DNA from: Synechococcus sp. WH 8020
GTDB lineage: Bacteria > Cyanobacteriota > Cyanobacteriia > PCC-6307 > Cyanobiaceae
Reading direction: 5' to 3'
DNA length: 64,000 bases
Assembly (NCBI RefSeq): GCF_001040845.1
Contig: NZ_CP011941.1
Coordinates: forward strand, 1,187,676 to 1,251,675
A program made the position numbers and the translations under genes. This document shows, one piece after another, positions 1-8,058 of the stretch; the first letter of the stretch is position 1; each line of letters starts with the position of its first letter. Under the pieces are notes generated by a model. That model was not told the origin of the DNA, searched no databases, and saw only the letters and a program-made list of their open reading frames with translations.

Positions 1-228
1 GTTGTTGCCATACATCAGTGAACCTGCAACAGCCTCGCGAATGCCGTCGATATCAACCGGAGGTGCGGCGATGAAAGCGACGATGAAGCAGGTGGTAGCG
101 GCAAGCAGGGTGGGGATCATCAACACACCGAACCAACCGACATACAGACGGTTGTTGGTGGAGGTGACCCACTCACAGAACTGCTGCCAGCCATTAGCGC
201 CGGAGCGCTGCTGGATGGTGGTAGTCAT
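1..228 (-). CDS. psbA: Photosystem II D1 protein, N-terminal part (cut by window edge)
   Basis: Only the first 76 residues are inside the window; the gene continues past base 1. The product is the D1 reaction-centre subunit of photosystem II in the thylakoid membrane. It begins [10 protein letters not shown] and holds the first transmembrane helix (about residues 33-53) and the conserved lumenal stretch [10 protein letters not shown]. The N-terminus is the standard form, unlike the divergent N-terminus of the second copy at 1563-2639. Residue 130, which separates D1:1 from D1:2 isoforms, is outside the window, so the isoform cannot be read; the ordinary N-terminus suggests a D1:2 (high-light) type. 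The start is the ATG at 226-228; no strong Shine-Dalgarno is seen. Confidence 0.95.
   Translation of the reverse strand, partial: MTTTIQQRSGANGWQQFCEWVTSTNNRLYVGWFGVLMIPTLLAATTCFIVAFIAAPPVDIDGIREAVAGSLMYGNN
44..99. repeat. 56-bp exact match between the two psbA copies
   Basis: Bases 44-99 are identical to 2458-2513, covering codons around the first helix/lumenal loop of D1. Flanking codons differ at many positions. This is shared coding sequence, probably kept identical by selection or gene conversion, and not a mobile repeat. Confidence 0.8.
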
Positions 229-413
229 GAGAACGGAAAAGAGCCTTTGGGATGAATCCCGGTGGCGAATAAGGAAGGTCGGTTAACCCGACACAAGAAA
301 TGTAACGGAAGTTTGCGCAACTGACACGATCCCCGGCGTGAGACCTCCTGATCCCAATGATCAGCTCAGCTAATTAATGGCCTTACTGTTGGGGAACAGG
401 CAGCCTGAGGAGA

Positions 414-1469
414 ATGCAAACAAGTAGACGGTTATTTCTGAAGCTGTTAGCAACCACGGCAATCAGTCGGGGGTTGCTGAATGCTGTTCAAGCAGCTCCC
501 CATCAGAAAACGTTCGCATCAGGGGATGCCTTAGAGCGAGGAGATCATCGCTTTGCCTTGATCAGTGATCTCAACGGACCTTATGGGTCAACCCTCTACA
601 GCCCAACCGTTGCAAGAGGACTTGATCTGATCTCTGAACTGCAACCAGATCTGGTCCTTTGCGCAGGAGACATGGTGGCCGGCCAGAAGATCAGCCTGAC
701 GGATTCTCAGCTGGAGGCGATGTGGAGCAGCTTCCAATCCACCATTCTCAATCCTCTCCTTCAGCAGGGGATTGGAATGATCCCAACGATGGGCAATCAC
801 GACGCATCCAGTCAGAAAGGGGCCTCTCAGTACGTGTTTGCAAGAGAACGCCATCAGGCGGAACGCTTTTGGGAACGACAAAAGAGCCGGCTAGGGCTCG
901 AGTTCATCGATGCGAAGCAGTACCCATTTCAGTTCAGCGTTCAACAACCTGGCTTGTTTGTCGTCGTGATTGATGCCTCTTCCGCCAAGGTTGATCGAGC
1001 TCAACGGCAATGGCTTGAGCAAGCACTGGCCTCAGAGTCCAGATCTTCCGACGATTGCTGTGTGGTGATGGGACACCTCCCCCTGACCGCCATCAGCCAG
1101 GGTCGGGATCGTGCCGGTGAGTGCATCGAAGACGCCATGCACCTCACCGATTTGATGCAACGCCATCGTGTAGACCTCTATCTCTCAGGACATCACCACG
1201 CCTGGTATCCAGGCGAACTCAAAGGGCAGCGACTGCTGAGCCTTGGTGCCATGGGAAACGGACCTCGTCGATTGCTAGGGACGCAACGCACATCTGATCC
1301 GAGCCTCACACTGCTTGATCTTTTTCCAGCCACAAAAACAGTTCTTGAAACCACATTTAGCCTGAAAACATTGGAGCCCATCAGTCTTAACTCCCTACCA
1401 AAGCAGTTGAGCTCAAAATCGTTTCCAACTTTGGATCGGCGTGAAACCAGCTGGTCCTATGGCTCCTAA
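414..1469 (+). CDS. Tat-exported calcineurin-like metallophosphoesterase
   Basis: A 351-residue protein with a twin-arginine signal at the N-terminus (SRRLFLK, residues 4-10, then a hydrophobic stretch to about 24 and an AQA-like region near 26-29). The metallophosphoesterase motifs follow in order: SDLN at 51-54, GDMV at 85-88, GNHD at 127-130, GH at 220-221 and GHHH at 259-262. It probably hydrolyses phosphomonoesters or diesters in the periplasm. The first motif has Asn where the family usually has DxH, so one metal ligand is changed, although this variant could define a subfamily. It lies between two psbA genes on the other strand. AGGAG sits only a few bases before the ATG, closer than normal. 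The substrate cannot be told from sequence. Confidence 0.85.
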   Translation: MQTSRRLFLKLLATTAISRGLLNAVQAAPHQKTFASGDALERGDHRFALISDLNGPYGSTLYSPTVARGLDLISELQPDLVLCAGDMVAGQKISLTDSQLEAMWSSFQSTILNPLLQQGIGMIPTMGNHDASSQKGASQYVFARERHQAERFWERQKSRLGLEFIDAKQYPFQFSVQQPGLFVVVIDASSAKVDRAQRQWLEQALASESRSSDDCCVVMGHLPLTAISQGRDRAGECIEDAMHLTDLMQRHRVDLYLSGHHHAWYPGELKGQRLLSLGAMGNGPRRLLGTQRTSDPSLTLLDLFPATKTVLETTFSLKTLEPISLNSLPKQLSSKSFPTLDRRETSWSYGS

Positions 1470-1492
1470 AGACGCTTCCTCTCTCATTGACC

Positions 1493-1522
1493 AAAAAAAA
1501 GCCCCCACCGAAAGGCGGGGGC
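1493..1522 (-). terminator. Rho-independent terminator of psbA (D1:1 copy)
   Basis: On the reverse strand a GC-rich hairpin (arms 1501-1509 and 1514-1522, GAAA-type tetraloop, one A/C mismatch) is followed by eight T (1500-1493). It starts about 40 bases after the psbA stop. The forward strand has no T-run, so it does not serve the phosphoesterase gene. Confidence 0.85.
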
Positions 1523-1562
1523 TTCCTCGTTCAGTTGACCTGAACTTGGATTGGTTTCCGGA

Positions 1563-2639
1563 TCAACCGATGGCAGGTGCCTGAAGAGCCACAGGTGTGG
1601 ACTCAGCAGCAGCCAGGTCGAGGGGGAAGTTATGAGCGTTGCGCTCGTGCATCACTTCCATGCCAAGACCAGCTCTGTTAAGAACGTCGGCCCAGGTGTT
1701 CAGGACGCGGCCCTGACTATCAAGGATCGACTGGTTGAAGTTGAAGCCGTTCAGGTTGAAGGCCATGGTTGACACGCCCATGGACGTAAACCAGATGCCA
1801 ACAACAGGCCAGGCTCCCAGCAAGAAGTGAAGGCTACGGCTGTTGTTGAAGGAGGCGTATTGGAAGATCAGGCGACCGAAGTAGCCGTGAGCAGCCACGA
1901 TGTTGTACGTCTCTTCTTCTTGGCCGAACTTGTAGCCATAGTTGTGGGACTCGTTCTCAGTGGTTTCACGCACCAAGGAGGAGGTCACCAGTGAGCCGTG
2001 CATGGCGGAGAACAGTGAACCACCGAAAACACCAGCCACTCCCAGCATGTGGAAGGGGTGCATCAGGATGTTGTGCTCAGCCTGGAACACCAACATGAAG
2101 TTGAAGGTTCCAGAGATGCCCAAAGGCATGCCATCAGAGAACGAACCCTGACCGAAGGGGTAGACCAGGAACACTGCAAAAGCTGCAGACAGCGGAGCGC
2201 TGTAAGCAACACAGATCCAAGGGCGCATGCCCAAGCGGTAGGAGAGTTCCCACTGACGGCCCATATAAGCCGAGATGCCGATCAGGAAGTGGAACACCAC
2301 CAACTGATAGGTGCCGCCGTTGTAGAGCCACTCGTCGAGTGAGGCAGCGTCCCAGATTGGGTAGAAGTGCAAGCCAATGGCGTTGCTGGAAGGAACAACA
2401 GCACCAGAAATGATGTTGTTGCCATAAAGAAGTGAGCCAGCGACAGGCTCGCGGATACCGTCGATATCAACCGGAGGTGCGGCGATGAAAGCGACGATGA
2501 AGCAGGTGGTAGCTGCAAGCAGACAAGGAATCATCAGCACACCGAACCAACCGATATAAATACGGTTGTTGGTGTCTGTGACCCACTGACAAAAACTTTG
2601 CCAGCTGCTTAAGCGACCACTGCGAACGGCAGTTGCCAT
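1563..2639 (-). CDS. psbA: Photosystem II D1 protein, Q130 (D1:1-like) isoform
   Basis: Complete 358-residue D1. All five helices are present, with the [11 protein letters not shown] motif whose Gln corresponds to residue 130 of standard D1 numbering, HFHMLGV-type His ligands and the C-terminal DLAAAES processing region. In marine Synechococcus, Gln at 130 marks the D1:1 (low-light, constitutive) isoform and Glu marks D1:2. The N-terminus ([10 protein letters not shown]) is unusual and one residue shorter than the standard MTTT form. Upstream of the ATG the reverse strand reads as a U-rich leader with no Shine-Dalgarno, common for psbA. It has its own terminator at 1493-1522 and an inverted repeat upstream at 2772-2800. 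Confidence 0.98.
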   Translation of the reverse strand: MATAVRSGRLSSWQSFCQWVTDTNNRIYIGWFGVLMIPCLLAATTCFIVAFIAAPPVDIDGIREPVAGSLLYGNNIISGAVVPSSNAIGLHFYPIWDAASLDEWLYNGGTYQLVVFHFLIGISAYMGRQWELSYRLGMRPWICVAYSAPLSAAFAVFLVYPFGQGSFSDGMPLGISGTFNFMLVFQAEHNILMHPFHMLGVAGVFGGSLFSAMHGSLVTSSLVRETTENESHNYGYKFGQEEETYNIVAAHGYFGRLIFQYASFNNSRSLHFLLGAWPVVGIWFTSMGVSTMAFNLNGFNFNQSILDSQGRVLNTWADVLNRAGLGMEVMHERNAHNFPLDLAAAESTPVALQAPAIG

Positions 2640-2771
2640 GAGAAAAAAATAAGAGCAGGATCGATCACTCCATCCTCAAAAAGGACAGACGATCGAGCTC
2701 AAGATGATGAAAAGACCTCCACAATTCAAGAGGAACAAACAGATCTCATCATCTCGACAACATTGTTCATG

Positions 2772-2800
2772 ACAACTTCATGAACTCTTCATGAAGTTGT
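2772..2800. repeat. 13-bp perfect inverted repeat between ycjF-like gene and psbA
   Basis: ACAACTTCATGAA (2772-2784) and its exact reverse complement (2788-2800) are separated by only three bases. It begins one base after the stop codon of the reverse-strand gene ending at 2802 and lies about 130 bp before the psbA start. A third TTCATGA copy lies just outside at 2766-2772. No T-run follows on either strand, so it is not a classical terminator; it may stabilise the upstream mRNA or act as an operator. Confidence 0.7.
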
Positions 2801-2801
2801 A

Positions 2802-4142
2802 TCAAGCACCAGCATATCTCTGTGATTTGAGCCATTCCTTTGCCTGATCAGCAAAACCGGGGAGATCCAAGCGTTCACGCTCTGCGGCCTTCGCTACCAA
2901 CAATGGGGCCTGACGCTTCAGATCTTCAAGATCAGGTTCGGCAACTCCTGCATTCAGGGCCATCCAATCCGCCATTGACGCTCCCACAACTCTGGTGAGA
3001 TAAGCAGCGCTGAGGCCTTGAATCAGTCCCGCCGCCAACCAAGTACCACCGTCAAGTTTGGCCATCCCGAGCAAGGCTTGGCCACTCCACTCCACCACGC
3101 CCTGACCAAGAGCTGCAGTCCCCAATTGGCGCGCCACAACCTGCAACACCTCAGAGCTCCAGGAGCAGCCCCAGATCTGAGCCATATCCTTCACCATCAA
3201 GCCGTTCACCACAGCCACAGCCAGAAGATCAACGCTTGGAACAGGGGAGGCAATCACAACACCAGCCACAATCCACTGACTTCTTTGAAGCAGCGATCGG
3301 AAGCGTTCACGACGCAACTGCTCCAGCTCCGCTTGCCAGCGCCGATGAAGAGAGGTCAACAACCGTTGCTTGGTGATCTCTCGGCTCCGAGAAGGCTGAA
3401 CGAAATGACTTCGTACGGGAAGCAAGCCCTGCCGTAAGTCAGCTGACTCACCGCTCCAGAACAAGAGTCGATCGCACCATTGTTTAGGTAACTGACAGCT
3501 CAAGGCTTCCTGTCGCGCTTCGCGAGATTGGTGGACAGAATCCCTGATCAACAACCAAGCAGGACGATCCGTTGGCAACTGTTCAAGCCGCAAAAGATCA
3601 GCTGCCCTAAGAGGCATTGGAAGTCCATACAAGATCACATCAAGTTCTTCTAGCTCCTGAGGCCAGCTCCAGGCATCAGCAACCACTGGCAACGGCTTCG
3701 CAATACAGAGCTCAAGTGAATGGACACCCTCCAACGCGATTTGGAGCTCGGACGTGGTCGGATGAGTGCCACCCTCACTCACGACCACTCCGACACTGAG
3801 AGGTTCATGCAGAGCTTTCAACCGGTCCAGCTCCTGTTCGCGGGAAGATCGCAACCCATCCAGACCTAATGAAAGCTCAAGCTCCGAGAATTGCGCGAGC
3901 ACCGCTTCACAACGACGGATCCAACCAGGGAGGGAAGAAGGCTCAGAAAAAGAGGCAGGCTTGGAGGGGCGGGTCACCCACCAGACGCCTGCCCCTAAAG
4001 CCAGTAGCCCCGCACCTCCTCCAGGGAGGTGAACAATGTCGCTGAGCACCCAACTTCCAAATACCAGGCTCCCTCCAGCCAGAGCAAGTTTCCCTGCGAT
4101 GGATGGAATCAGCTTTTTGGTGCTGATTGATGGAACCGGCAT
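2802..4142 (-). CDS. DUF697 (YcjF-like) membrane protein with degenerate GTPase-like region
   Basis: A 446-residue protein. Two hydrophobic helices occur near residues 15-60, then a soluble region (about 75-270) in the place where relatives carry a Ras-like GTPase domain, then a DUF697 region with ASPVPSVDLLAVAVVNGLM and more hydrophobic helices. I see no P-loop (GxxxxGKS/T) in the middle region, so it probably does not hydrolyse GTP. The start was set at the ATG at 4142; a GTG two codons upstream is possible. It is divergent from the CDF gene at 4302, and a perfect inverted repeat begins right after its stop. Function unknown; a role in envelope or thylakoid membrane organisation is only a guess from the family. 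Confidence 0.7.
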   Translation of the reverse strand: MPVPSISTKKLIPSIAGKLALAGGSLVFGSWVLSDIVHLPGGGAGLLALGAGVWWVTRPSKPASFSEPSSLPGWIRRCEAVLAQFSELELSLGLDGLRSSREQELDRLKALHEPLSVGVVVSEGGTHPTTSELQIALEGVHSLELCIAKPLPVVADAWSWPQELEELDVILYGLPMPLRAADLLRLEQLPTDRPAWLLIRDSVHQSREARQEALSCQLPKQWCDRLLFWSGESADLRQGLLPVRSHFVQPSRSREITKQRLLTSLHRRWQAELEQLRRERFRSLLQRSQWIVAGVVIASPVPSVDLLAVAVVNGLMVKDMAQIWGCSWSSEVLQVVARQLGTAALGQGVVEWSGQALLGMAKLDGGTWLAAGLIQGLSAAYLTRVVGASMADWMALNAGVAEPDLEDLKRQAPLLVAKAAERERLDLPGFADQAKEWLKSQRYAGA

Positions 4143-4301
4143 CAGCACAACAAATCCACAACTTGGAGCTTACTTAGCTCAACCTTTTAGTCAGAACAAG
4201 CACTTGCGCACCTACAAAAACTGGCAGCGCCGACTCCGTCCCTCAAAACGGGACCTTTCAGCTAGACATTCATATGGTTGGTAGGCCTGTGCCTGACATC
4301 G

Positions 4302-5207
4302 ATGGCCCGCGATCGTCGACATGAGGTCAAACGGGTCCTACTGGTGGCCCTCATCATCAACGTGGCCATGACGTTGCTGAAGTTGCTGGTGGGTGTAGCT
4401 AGCGGATCGCTGGCTGTCATCGCTGACGCGATGCACAGCGCAACCGACGCCCTTTCAAGCTTGACAGGACTGATCACGAACGGGCTTTCGGATCCGAAAC
4501 CGGATCGGGATCATCCCTATGGCCATCACAAATACGAAGGCATTGGGGCTCTAGCGGTCGCCGGTTTCATCTTCTTCACCGCAATCGAAATCCTGATCAC
4601 TTCAAGCGAGCGATTGGCTCAGGGTTTGCCTGAACTTCGGATCAATGCCACGGAGCTTTTGCTTCTACTCCTGGTGCTCGTTTTCAATCTTCTGCTCGCA
4701 AGCTATGAGCGTCGTCAGGGTCGCCGATTGAACAGTCCGCTGCTCCTCGCCGATGCCCACCACACCACGAGTGACATTTGGACCACGGTGATTGTGCTGG
4801 TAGGCCTGACTGGGGCTTGGCTATTCAAAATCAGCTGGCTAGACGTGGCGCTGGCCATGCCACTCGCAGTGCTTCTGATCCGTGTCTGCTGGCAGGTGTT
4901 ACGCGACAACCTCCCATGGCTTGTGGATCACATTGCAATTGCACCCGAAGCCATCAACGAGCAAGCCTTGGGGGTCCCCGGAGTCCTCAATTGCCATGAC
5001 ATCGCCAGCCGAGGCATCCTGGGCCAGCAGGTGTTTATTGACATGCACATGGTGGTGGATGTCGATGATCTGATCGCAGCACATCAAATCACTGAGCGGG
5101 TTGAAGAGCGCCTGGAATCCCGGTTCGGACCTGTTCGTTGCACCATTCATCTCGAACCTCGGGACTATGCCGAACAAGTGATCACCTTCCGTGGGACCCA
5201 CGGATAA
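4302..5207 (+). CDS. Cation diffusion facilitator (CDF) metal exporter
   Basis: About 301 residues with the CDF fold. Six transmembrane helices are followed by a cytoplasmic C-terminal dimerisation domain (VEERLESRFG, IHLEP region). Metal-site residues are visible in TM2 (ADAMHSATD, D42/H45/D49) and TM5 (ADAHHTTSD), and the HPYGHHKYE loop follows TM2. Such proteins exchange divalent metals (Zn2+, Fe2+, Mn2+, Co2+) for protons; the DxxHxxxD/HxxxD type is often Fe/Mn/Zn and the exact metal cannot be read. The ATG at 4302 was preferred to a TTG at 4278. It is transcribed away from the DUF697 gene. Confidence 0.9.
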   Translation: MARDRRHEVKRVLLVALIINVAMTLLKLLVGVASGSLAVIADAMHSATDALSSLTGLITNGLSDPKPDRDHPYGHHKYEGIGALAVAGFIFFTAIEILITSSERLAQGLPELRINATELLLLLLVLVFNLLLASYERRQGRRLNSPLLLADAHHTTSDIWTTVIVLVGLTGAWLFKISWLDVALAMPLAVLLIRVCWQVLRDNLPWLVDHIAIAPEAINEQALGVPGVLNCHDIASRGILGQQVFIDMHMVVDVDDLIAAHQITERVEERLESRFGPVRCTIHLEPRDYAEQVITFRGTHG

Positions 5208-5283
5208 GCGAGGAGATCAAGAAAGGAAGCCTCTTGGCGTTCGATGATGCGTCACACTTGCGCCTGATTCCAGGCCTCGGGCC

Positions 5284-5784
5284 ATGACTGATTCCAACCG
5301 AGATTCCCGTCAACAGGGCAGACAAGGCGAGGGCGGCGGGGGCTCCCGTGGCGGCCGCCATTCCGGCAACCGTGAGGGGGGCGGATTCCGTATTCGACTC
5401 AGTGATAACGAAATGCGTGCGGTGAGAGCCCTGCAAGAGGCTTTCAATCTGCGCTCAACCGTTGCCGTGCTGGGGTTTGCCGTTCGCACTCTTGCTCAGA
5501 TGCTGGAGGACGGACAACTCACTGAGCTGGTGGCTCAGCAGAGGGCCCAAGGGGGCGGGCGACGATTCGAAGACGGACGCGGAGACGGCAATCGGGGTGA
5601 AAGAAATCGGACACCCCGTCCTGATCCCTTCGCAAGACCAGCTAAACCCCAACCTCCGGCCCCTGAGCCTCAGCCTGAGGCTGAGGCTGAGGCCGCACCT
5701 GAAACAGACGCCTCAGCAGACGCCAGCGCTAGCGATGGAACCGACACGCAAGCGACTGACGACAACACTGAGACAGGAGCCTGA
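5284..5784 (+). CDS. Low-complexity protein with a possible ribbon-helix-helix core
   Basis: A 166-residue protein in three parts. The N-terminus (1-36) is rich in Gly, Arg and Ser. A short ordered core (about 37-88) starts FRIRLSDNEM and contains NLRSTVAVLGFAVRTLAQML. The tail, from about 90, is first Gly/Arg-rich, then Pro/Glu/Ala-rich and acidic. The core reads like a ribbon-helix-helix DNA-binding domain (short strand, two helices), which is my inference from its pattern. RGG-like arms could bind nucleic acid. The Pro-Glu repeat is encoded by a GAGGCT tandem run (5676-5692). It ends 3 bp before trpS and probably shares its transcript. Confidence 0.7.
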   Translation: MTDSNRDSRQQGRQGEGGGGSRGGRHSGNREGGGFRIRLSDNEMRAVRALQEAFNLRSTVAVLGFAVRTLAQMLEDGQLTELVAQQRAQGGGRRFEDGRGDGNRGERNRTPRPDPFARPAKPQPPAPEPQPEAEAEAAPETDASADASASDGTDTQATDDNTETGA

Positions 5785-5787
5785 CCG

Positions 5788-6798
5788 ATGGGGCGTCCGA
5801 GGGTGCTCTCCGGCGTTCAACCAACAGGTGCTCTTCACTTGGGCAACTGGTTGGGCGCCATTCGCAATTGGGTGGACCTGCAACACGACAACGACACGTT
5901 TTTTTGTGTCGTAGATCTGCATGCCGTCACCGTTCCGCACCAACCAAATCGATTAGCGGAGGACACCCTCAGCACTGCAGCTCTCTACCTGGCCTGCGGT
6001 CTCGATCCAGATCAATCCACCGTTTTCATCCAAAGCCAGGTCAAAGCTCACAGCGAGCTCTGCTGGCTTCTGAACTGCGTCACTCCCTTGAACTGGCTGG
6101 AGCGCATGATTCAGTTCAAAGAAAAAGCGGTGAAGCAAGGCGACAACGTCTCGGTAGGTCTACTTGACTACCCAGTGTTGATGGCCGCCGACATCCTTCT
6201 CTATGACGCAGATCTTGTGCCGGTTGGAGAAGATCAGAAACAACATCTGGAATTGGCGCGCGACATCGCCCAACAACGCATCAACGCTCGCTTCGGCTCA
6301 GAGGATCACCCGCTTCTGCAGGTTCCCAAGCCATTGATCATGCGCGAAGGAGCAAGGGTGATGAGCCTGACGGATGGCCGCAACAAAATGAGCAAAAGCG
6401 ATCCAAACGACAACAGTCGGATCACCCTTCTTGATCCACCCGCACTGATCACCAAAAAAATCAAGCGGGCCAAAACAGACCCTCAAATGGGTCTTGAGTT
6501 CAGCAACCCAGATCGACCTGAAACCGACAACCTCCTCGGCCTCTATGCGCTGCTGAGTGGCAAAGGCCGAACAGCCGCGGCCGAGGAATGCGCAGAGATG
6601 GGCTGGGGCACGTTTAAGCCCCTACTGGCAGAGGCCGCCGTGAGCGCTCTTGAGCCGATTCAAGATCGATACAACGAGCTCATGAATGACCGGGCGGAAC
6701 TAGAGAACGTGTTGCAACAAGGCCGTGAACGGGCTGAAGGTGTGGCAACAGCGACCGTGGATCGCGTCCGCAAGGCCATGGGCTTCCTAACGACCTAA
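5788..6798 (+). CDS. trpS: Tryptophan--tRNA ligase
   Basis: A 336-residue class Ic synthetase that charges tRNA-Trp in the cytoplasm. The HIGH-equivalent HLGN is at 17-20 and KMSKS at 200-204. The length matches bacterial TrpRS, as do the GEDQKQHLELARD segment and the TDPQ motif after KMSKS. It starts 3 bp after the preceding small gene, so the two are likely cotranscribed. Downstream, 126 bp hold no recognised element. Confidence 0.97.
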   Translation: MGRPRVLSGVQPTGALHLGNWLGAIRNWVDLQHDNDTFFCVVDLHAVTVPHQPNRLAEDTLSTAALYLACGLDPDQSTVFIQSQVKAHSELCWLLNCVTPLNWLERMIQFKEKAVKQGDNVSVGLLDYPVLMAADILLYDADLVPVGEDQKQHLELARDIAQQRINARFGSEDHPLLQVPKPLIMREGARVMSLTDGRNKMSKSDPNDNSRITLLDPPALITKKIKRAKTDPQMGLEFSNPDRPETDNLLGLYALLSGKGRTAAAEECAEMGWGTFKPLLAEAAVSALEPIQDRYNELMNDRAELENVLQQGRERAEGVATATVDRVRKAMGFLTT

Positions 6799-6924
6799 TC
6801 AATAAAGCATTCTTTGAAAAGATTCTCTAATACTTAAAGCTGACTGAGAAGTCTTGACGCCAACCCCGAGAGATGCCAGAGAGAGCTAGCTAAAACAGCG
6901 CGTCTCGCGAGTCTCGAGCAGGGA

Positions 6925-7719
6925 TTGATTAAGTGTTTCTGCTCATGCACAACTGATAGTCACTCGTCAAGGCGGGTAGGTAACGACTCGCCAAAAGCAT
7001 CCTTTCCTGAAGAAGGTGGTTTCTCCATTACGGAACGTCACCTTTTGCTGAGCTCCTTCGCCAAGCTGCCCCTCGCCGTCTTACCTGCGTTCCGTCAAGC
7101 CAGCGGCGTCGGTGTTGTCAGCTTGGTGCTGCTTCTGGGCGTTGGAGAAGGCATTCACGCCGAACGCTCCAGCGAAAGACTTGATCAAGCAGAAGAAGTG
7201 GCATCAGCCCTTCTTCAAGACGTCAAAACGGACCATAAAGCCTCCCCCTACGTCATCACTCCTGAACGACGCGCCCTGCTCAACACCATTCGCTTTGCGG
7301 AAGGAACTTGGAAGGACGGGCACGATCTTGGCTATCGCACGCTTTATGGAGGCGGCCAGTTTGAGGATCTCTCCAAACACCCCGAACAGGTGGTCGTTAA
7401 GCGTTATGTCAGTGCCGCAGCTGGTGCCTATCAATTCTTGCCAACCACTTGGCAGGAGGTTTCAGGCCGTTTGAGTTTGCCCAGTTTCTCTCCAGAACAT
7501 CAAGACCAAGCGGCTCTTCATCTGGTCAAAAGACGCGGAGCTCTCAACGAGGTAGACCAAAAAGGCTTAACAGCTGAAGCGATGAATAGCCTCGCCCCTG
7601 AATGGGCATCTTTTCCCACTCATTCAGGACTTAGTGCCTACGGTCAGCCCGTCAAAAGCCATGCTGAGTTAGCCAATTTTTATTCAGAAAATCTTCAGAA
7701 GCTTCGCCAAGGCGCCTAG
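6925..7719 (+). CDS. Lambda-endolysin-like muramidase (GH104)
   Basis: The region from about residue 115 matches the phage lambda R/GH104 lytic transglycosylase. It has IRFAEGT with the catalytic Glu at about 126, a GYRTLYGGG segment, the SAAAGAYQFLPTTW signature near 155-170, and a C-terminal GLSAYGQP. A hydrophobic stretch (about 48-75) ending in EGIHAE could be a signal peptide or anchor, so the enzyme probably cuts peptidoglycan in the periplasm. There is no in-frame ATG upstream; the TTG at 6925 gives the longest form, but a start at a later TTG or GTG near 7040-7125 is equally possible. It overlaps the convergent DUF2605 gene by 4 bp. No phage genes are nearby. Confidence 0.85.
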   Translation: MIKCFCSCTTDSHSSRRVGNDSPKASFPEEGGFSITERHLLLSSFAKLPLAVLPAFRQASGVGVVSLVLLLGVGEGIHAERSSERLDQAEEVASALLQDVKTDHKASPYVITPERRALLNTIRFAEGTWKDGHDLGYRTLYGGGQFEDLSKHPEQVVVKRYVSAAAGAYQFLPTTWQEVSGRLSLPSFSPEHQDQAALHLVKRRGALNEVDQKGLTAEAMNSLAPEWASFPTHSGLSAYGQPVKSHAELANFYSENLQKLRQGA

Positions 7720-8033
7720 AGCGAATTCTTCGCATTCGCCTCGGATACACGGGCGGCAAGGACCCAGACCTCAGTCACAAGCTGGTGCCAAGGAGTCATC
7801 GCCTCCATCGAGATGGCCATTGCCGCAGGGGTGGCATTCACGAGGGCTCTTGTAGCCGTAATCGCCTTAAGGCCCTCATCAATTCGAACTCCCATCGCTT
7901 CGCGTTCAACGCGTGTCATCACTGAATCCGGACAAGCTGTTAGGAGTTCCTGACCACGTTTGAACCAGTGGTTGAAGTCATTGAGCAACGAGTCCAACAA
8001 CGACTTGAGCAGTTCATCCGCCTCTTGATTCAT
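7716..8033 (-). CDS. DUF2605 family protein
   Basis: A 105-residue soluble protein beginning MNQEADELLKSLLDSLL with the DFNHWFKRGQELL segment characteristic of cyanobacterial DUF2605. It is largely helical with no membrane segment. The ATG at 8031-8033 was chosen because a longer frame would run across the thrS start on the other strand, and the family begins at this point. Divergent from thrS with a 25-bp gap, and convergent with the muramidase. Function unknown. Confidence 0.8.
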   Translation of the reverse strand: MNQEADELLKSLLDSLLNDFNHWFKRGQELLTACPDSVMTRVEREAMGVRIDEGLKAITATRALVNATPAAMAISMEAMTPWHQLVTEVWVLAARVSEANAKNSL

Positions 8034-8058
8034 TGCATGTTCAACGCACACCCATAGG

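Noticed and set aside
1501-1522. Bidirectional terminator between phosphoesterase and psbA
   Set aside because: The T-run exists only on the reverse strand side; the forward strand continues without T.
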